Origin: JBPEXY01 sp052031065
Lineage (GTDB): Bacteria; Pseudomonadota; Gammaproteobacteria; Immundisolibacterales; Immundisolibacteraceae
DNA length: 35,338 nucleotides
Assembly (NCBI GenBank): GCA_052031065.1
Contig: JBPEXY010000137.1
Location: 1-35,338, forward strand
Reading direction: 5' to 3'
The notes under the pieces were generated by a model. It ran no database searches, was not told the origin of the DNA, and saw only the letters and a program-made list of their open reading frames with translations. The position numbers were made by a program, and so were the translations under genes. Positions within the stretch are counted from its first letter, which is position 1. Each line of letters begins with the position of its first letter. Below are positions 32,142 through 35,338 of this stretch, piece after piece.

Positions 32142-33584
32142 TTAAAAAAGCTGGCCACAAACCGCCAACAGGCCGCCGGGGAAAAGCCCCAGCAGCAGCA
32201 CCGCCGCGCCATTTAAGGAAACAACCAGTTTTTCATCCCACGCCGCTTCGATCGGGCTGGGATCATCCACCTCATCAAAATAAATCAATTTGACAATGCG
32301 CAGATAATAAAAGGCCCCAATTACCGAAAACAGTACTGCAACCACCGCAAGCCAGGTGAAGCCTTCAGCGATGATCGCTTCAATAACAGAAAGTTTGGCG
32401 AAAAACCCGACAGTTGGCGGCACTCCGGCCATAGAAAACATCACCACGAGCATCACCAGCGCCAGCACCGGTGACCTTTTGCCAAGCCCCTTATAGTCAC
32501 TAAGCTGGTCCGCTTCGAAGCCGTTTCTACTCAGAATCATCACCATACCAAAAGCGGCGAGGCCGGTAAGTGCATAGGTGAGCATATAGAAAAGTGCCGC
32601 TGAATAACCGGCCTTGCTACCGGCCAACACGCCAAGAAGCACAAATCCCATATGCGAAATTGCCGAATAACCAAGCATACGCTTGATATTGGTCTGTGCG
32701 ATGGCAATGACATTACCGACTGCCAGCGACACAACAACCAGCAGCAGCACCATCTGCTGCCACTGTGCAATCAACGGCTGCAAGGTATCTGCGAAAAGAC
32801 GAAGGACCAGGGCAATGGCGGCAAGTTTGCTCACCGTTGCAATGATATTGGTGATAGCGGTCGGTGAACCCTGGTAAATGTCCGGCAGCCACATATGAAA
32901 CGGTGCCGCTCCCAGTTTAAACGCAGCACCAACCACGACAAACACCAGGCCCAGACCCAGCAGCAACTGGTACTCAGCGGCAGTTGCCAAAACCGCACCT
33001 ATTTCGGCCTGCACGATGCCGGTGATCAGACTTCCGGTCACCCCGTAGATAATCGAAATGCCGTAGAGCAGCATTCCGGACGCGAGAGCGCCGAGAATAA
33101 AATACTTGATCGCCGCCTCGCTGGACGCTACTGACCTGCGATCAAACCCTACCAGCGCATAGAGCGACAGGGAGAGAGTCTCGAGACCGAGATAGAGCGT
33201 GAGCAGAGAACCACCAGAGGCAATAATCATCATCCCGAGAAGCGCAAAAAGGCTCAACGTATAAAACTCACCACTCAGTAACCCGCGAACCAGTAAATAA
33301 CTGCGCCCGTAAATAAACACCGCCGCCAGGCCTATCACCATTGCCAGCTTCAACACCAACGCCAGACCATCGCTCTGGTAGTGGTTACCGAGCACCTGCT
33401 GTGGGCCAGAATAGGAATAGACAAGGGTCAGCGCGGTAACCGCCAGCGCGACGAGGCTCCACAGATGAGTGGCGCCGCGCTCTTTTCCAGGGGTAAACAG
33501 GTCAATCAGCAGTACGACACTGGCTGCCGACAGCAACACCAGTTCCGGAAGTACAGGGATCAGTTCCTGGGTAGAAAAACTCAT
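32142..33584 (-). CDS. nuoN: NuoN, NADH-quinone oxidoreductase subunit N
   Basis: Antiporter-like proton-pumping membrane subunit of complex I. The 480-residue protein has about 14 membrane helices and is the smallest of the Mrp-like trio. 'TLYLGLETLSLSLYALVGF' carries the conserved Glu of helix 5, 'LGAAPFHMWLPDIYQGSP' carries the helix-7 Lys/Trp-Leu-Pro-Asp motif, and 'MLGYSAISHMGFVLLG' is the helix-8 region. ATG 33584 overlaps the nuoM stop as TAATG. It is the last nuo gene, ending 115 nt before tRNA-fMet with no obvious terminator. Confidence 0.96.
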   Translation of the reverse strand: MSFSTQELIPVLPELVLLSAASVVLLIDLFTPGKERGATHLWSLVALAVTALTLVYSYSGPQQVLGNHYQSDGLALVLKLAMVIGLAAVFIYGRSYLLVRGLLSGEFYTLSLFALLGMMIIASGGSLLTLYLGLETLSLSLYALVGFDRRSVASSEAAIKYFILGALASGMLLYGISIIYGVTGSLITGIVQAEIGAVLATAAEYQLLLGLGLVFVVVGAAFKLGAAPFHMWLPDIYQGSPTAITNIIATVSKLAAIALVLRLFADTLQPLIAQWQQMVLLLVVVSLAVGNVIAIAQTNIKRMLGYSAISHMGFVLLGVLAGSKAGYSAALFYMLTYALTGLAAFGMVMILSRNGFEADQLSDYKGLGKRSPVLALVMLVVMFSMAGVPPTVGFFAKLSVIEAIIAEGFTWLAVVAVLFSVIGAFYYLRIVKLIYFDEVDDPSPIEAAWDEKLVVSLNGAAVLLLGLFPGGLLAVCGQLF

Positions 33585-35062
33585 TACAGTTTGCCTTGAC
33601 TGACGTGTGCGAGTAGCGCCTCGACACTGGTATGCATGACATCAAAAAGCGGGTTGGGCGCAACACCCAGCCCCAGCACCGCGATTGCCAGCAGCGACAA
33701 CACCAGCCGTTCGCGCGGTAGCAGATCCTTGAGGGCGGCCACAGCTTCGTTGGCAACGTCACCAAATATCACCCGACGATACATCCAGAGGTTATAGGCC
33801 GCGCCCAGCACCAATGACGAAGCCACCGCCAGCGCTACCCAGAAATTCTGCTTAAACGCGGCAATGATCACCAGGAACTCGCCGACAAAACCAGAGGTAC
33901 CCGGCAGGCCGGAATTGGCCATAACAAAAAACATCATCAGTGCAGCAAACGCCGGCATGGTATTGACGACGCCGCCGTAATCAGCAATCTGTCGGGTATG
34001 CATTCGGTCGTAGATCACACCAACGCAGAGGAACATCGCGGCGGAGATAAAGCCGTGGGAAATCATCTGCACCATGCCACCTTCGATCCCCTGTGCAGAG
34101 AACAGAAAGATACCGAGGGTCACAAACCCCATATGGGAGATCGAAGAGTAAGCGATCAGCTTCTTCATATCTTTCTGCACCAGTGCTACCGCGCCGACGT
34201 AAACCACAGCGACCAGGGAGAGGCCAATCATTAGTCCTGCCCAGGCCTGACTGGCATCTGGAACAATCGGCAGGTTGAAGCGGAGAAATCCGTAGCCACC
34301 CATTTTCAACATGATTGCCGCCAGAATCACCGAACCGCCGGTGGGCGCTTCAACATGCGCATCAGGCAGCCAGGTGTGGACCGGCCACATCGGAATCTTC
34401 ACCGCAAAAGCTGCGAAGAACGCAAAGAACAACAGCGTCTGCACTTCAGAGCTGATCGCCAGTTGCTGAAAATCGAGCAACGAAAAGGTGCCGGACTGCA
34501 GATAGAGGTAGAGCAGTGCGACCAGAAACAGGACCGAACCGAGAAAGGTATAGAGAAAGAACTTAATGGTCGCGTAGACCCGATTGGGGCCACCCCAGAT
34601 ACCGATAATCAGAAACATCGGTATCAACATCGCTTCCCAGAACACGTAGAAAAGCACCGCATCAAGGGCCGCGAAAACACCAATCATCATCCCTTCCATG
34701 ATCAGTACAGCACCCAGGTAGGCAGTCAGACCACTGGTGATATTGCTCCAGGATGAAATCACCACCAGCACGGTAATCACGCTGGTGAGCAGAATCAGTG
34801 GCAGGGAGATACCATCAATACCGAGGTGATAGTTGATCGACAGCGCCTCCACCCAGGGCACTGACTCCTGAAACTGCATCGCTGCGGTGGTGGTGTCAAA
34901 AGCTGTGTAGAGCGGGACTGTGACCAGCAGCGTCAGCAGTGCGACGGTCAATGCCAACCACCGACTTAGCGGCAACCGACTCTCACCGCCGGTAACCAGG
35001 ACCAGCGCACCGCCGATAATCGGAAGCCAGATTGCAGCGCTTAACAGTGGAAAAGAATTCAT
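33584..35062 (-). CDS. nuoM: NuoM, NADH-quinone oxidoreductase subunit M
   Basis: Antiporter-like proton-pumping subunit of complex I. The 492-residue protein has about 14 membrane helices. The key charged residues are present: Glu143 in 'FWEAMLIPMFLIIGIWGG' (Escherichia coli Glu144) and Lys222 in 'VKIPMWPVHTWLPDAHVEAP' (Escherichia coli Lys234). 'LIAYSSISHMGFVTLG' and the helix-12 'GLPGTSGFVGEFLVI' with its Glu are also standard. ATG 35062 lies 15 nt after nuoL, with AAGG rather far upstream. It overlaps nuoN by 1 nt. Confidence 0.97.
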   Translation of the reverse strand: MNSFPLLSAAIWLPIIGGALVLVTGGESRLPLSRWLALTVALLTLLVTVPLYTAFDTTTAAMQFQESVPWVEALSINYHLGIDGISLPLILLTSVITVLVVISSWSNITSGLTAYLGAVLIMEGMMIGVFAALDAVLFYVFWEAMLIPMFLIIGIWGGPNRVYATIKFFLYTFLGSVLFLVALLYLYLQSGTFSLLDFQQLAISSEVQTLLFFAFFAAFAVKIPMWPVHTWLPDAHVEAPTGGSVILAAIMLKMGGYGFLRFNLPIVPDASQAWAGLMIGLSLVAVVYVGAVALVQKDMKKLIAYSSISHMGFVTLGIFLFSAQGIEGGMVQMISHGFISAAMFLCVGVIYDRMHTRQIADYGGVVNTMPAFAALMMFFVMANSGLPGTSGFVGEFLVIIAAFKQNFWVALAVASSLVLGAAYNLWMYRRVIFGDVANEAVAALKDLLPRERLVLSLLAIAVLGLGVAPNPLFDVMHTSVEALLAHVSQGKL

Positions 35063-35077
35063 TGGAACATTCAGACC

Positions 35078-35338
35078 TTAAGGGGCGATAAACCAGAGCA
35101 TGCTCAGTAGCAGCGTTAAACCGATCATCATTGCAAATGCATAATGGTAGAGGTATCCGGTCTGGATTCGGCGCAATGCACCAGCCGCAGCGCCGACAGT
35201 TCTGGCCGTGCCGTTGACCAGCAGGCCGTCAATGATTGACACGTCCCCGACTCGCCAGAGGAATTGGCCGATCGCACGCAATCCACCGGCAAACACCACC
35301 TGATTAATGTCATCCAGATAATATTTATTGGACAGCAG
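35078..35338 (-). CDS. nuoL: NuoL, NADH-quinone oxidoreductase subunit L (C-terminal 86 residues only)
   Basis: The window edge cuts this gene; only its 3' end is visible. The frame from 35338 reads 'LLSNKYYLDDIN', the conserved segment just after the long lateral helix of NuoL, then 'IIDGLLVNGTARTVG' and a final membrane helix with 'YHYAFAMMIGLTLLL', ending at TAA 35078-35080. The position directly before nuoM and these C-terminal motifs identify it as nuoL. Nothing can be said about its N-terminal 500 or more residues. Confidence 0.93.
   Translation of the reverse strand: MLSNKYYLDDINQVVFAGGLRAIGQFLWRVGDVSIIDGLLVNGTARTVGAAAGALRRIQTGYLYHYAFAMMIGLTLLLSMLWFIAP

Overview
The window comes from a free-living-type gammaproteobacterium with moderate G+C. 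The evidence is an MSHA-type pilus locus, a respiratory succinate dehydrogenase, a 14-subunit-type complex I (nuoLMN end), dksA, zapE and rsmJ, plus the classic metY-rimP-nusA-infB-rbfA-truB-rpsO-pnp order. The nuoN-tRNA(fMet)-rimP junction is reminiscent of sulfur-oxidising and related gammaproteobacteria, but the genus cannot be fixed from this sequence alone. Nearly everything is on the minus strand; only dksA and one small secreted protein are on plus. I see no phage, transposase or CRISPR array.

Layout from the left edge. Positions 1-13143 (minus) hold an MSHA-like type IV pilus / type II secretion-like assembly locus. In transcription order it reads: a transmembrane Ser/Thr kinase with a periplasmic sulfatase-modifying-factor-like domain, a small prepilin, MshE ATPase, MshG platform protein, a large two-module prepilin, then MshI (PilM+PilN-like), MshJ (PilO-like), an MshK/PilP-like protein, MshL secretin and MshM/ExeA-like ATPase (cut by the window edge). 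Tight overlaps (TAATG, GTGA, ATGGTAG) join several of them. A small signal-peptide protein on the opposite strand (5267-5719) splits the locus between the large prepilin and mshI. Positions 13306-15175 carry rsmJ and zapE.

Positions 15241-18587 are sdhCDAB. A sigma70-like promoter (18707-18735) would start the transcript just upstream of a predicted three-way-junction RNA (18629-18693), one helix of which pairs well only as minus-strand RNA. SdhC appears to lack its usual heme-ligand histidine. dksA diverges from sdhC and ends at a perfect 27-bp inverted-repeat bidirectional terminator facing a two-gene unit (19453-22967). That unit encodes a Slam-like TPR plus beta-barrel outer-membrane protein followed by a LysM/FimV-like + FecR protein with a TbpB-like C-terminus, a candidate type XI secretion transporter-substrate pair.

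Positions 23168-32027 are the translation/RNA-decay block: tRNA-fMet with its own promoter, a hairpin-bearing trailer and an intrinsic terminator, then rimP, nusA, infB, rbfA, truB, rpsO and pnp. A minus-strand-specific hairpin lies in the rpsO-pnp spacer where RNase III autoregulates pnp in enterobacteria. Positions 32142-35338 are nuoN, nuoM and the C-terminal end of nuoL.

The parts most worth following up are the sdhC leader RNA, the Slam-like/FecR pair, and the unusual make-up of the pilus locus (kinase with a degenerate FGE domain, a degenerate MshEN c-di-GMP motif, a two-module prepilin and an embedded antisense-strand secreted protein).
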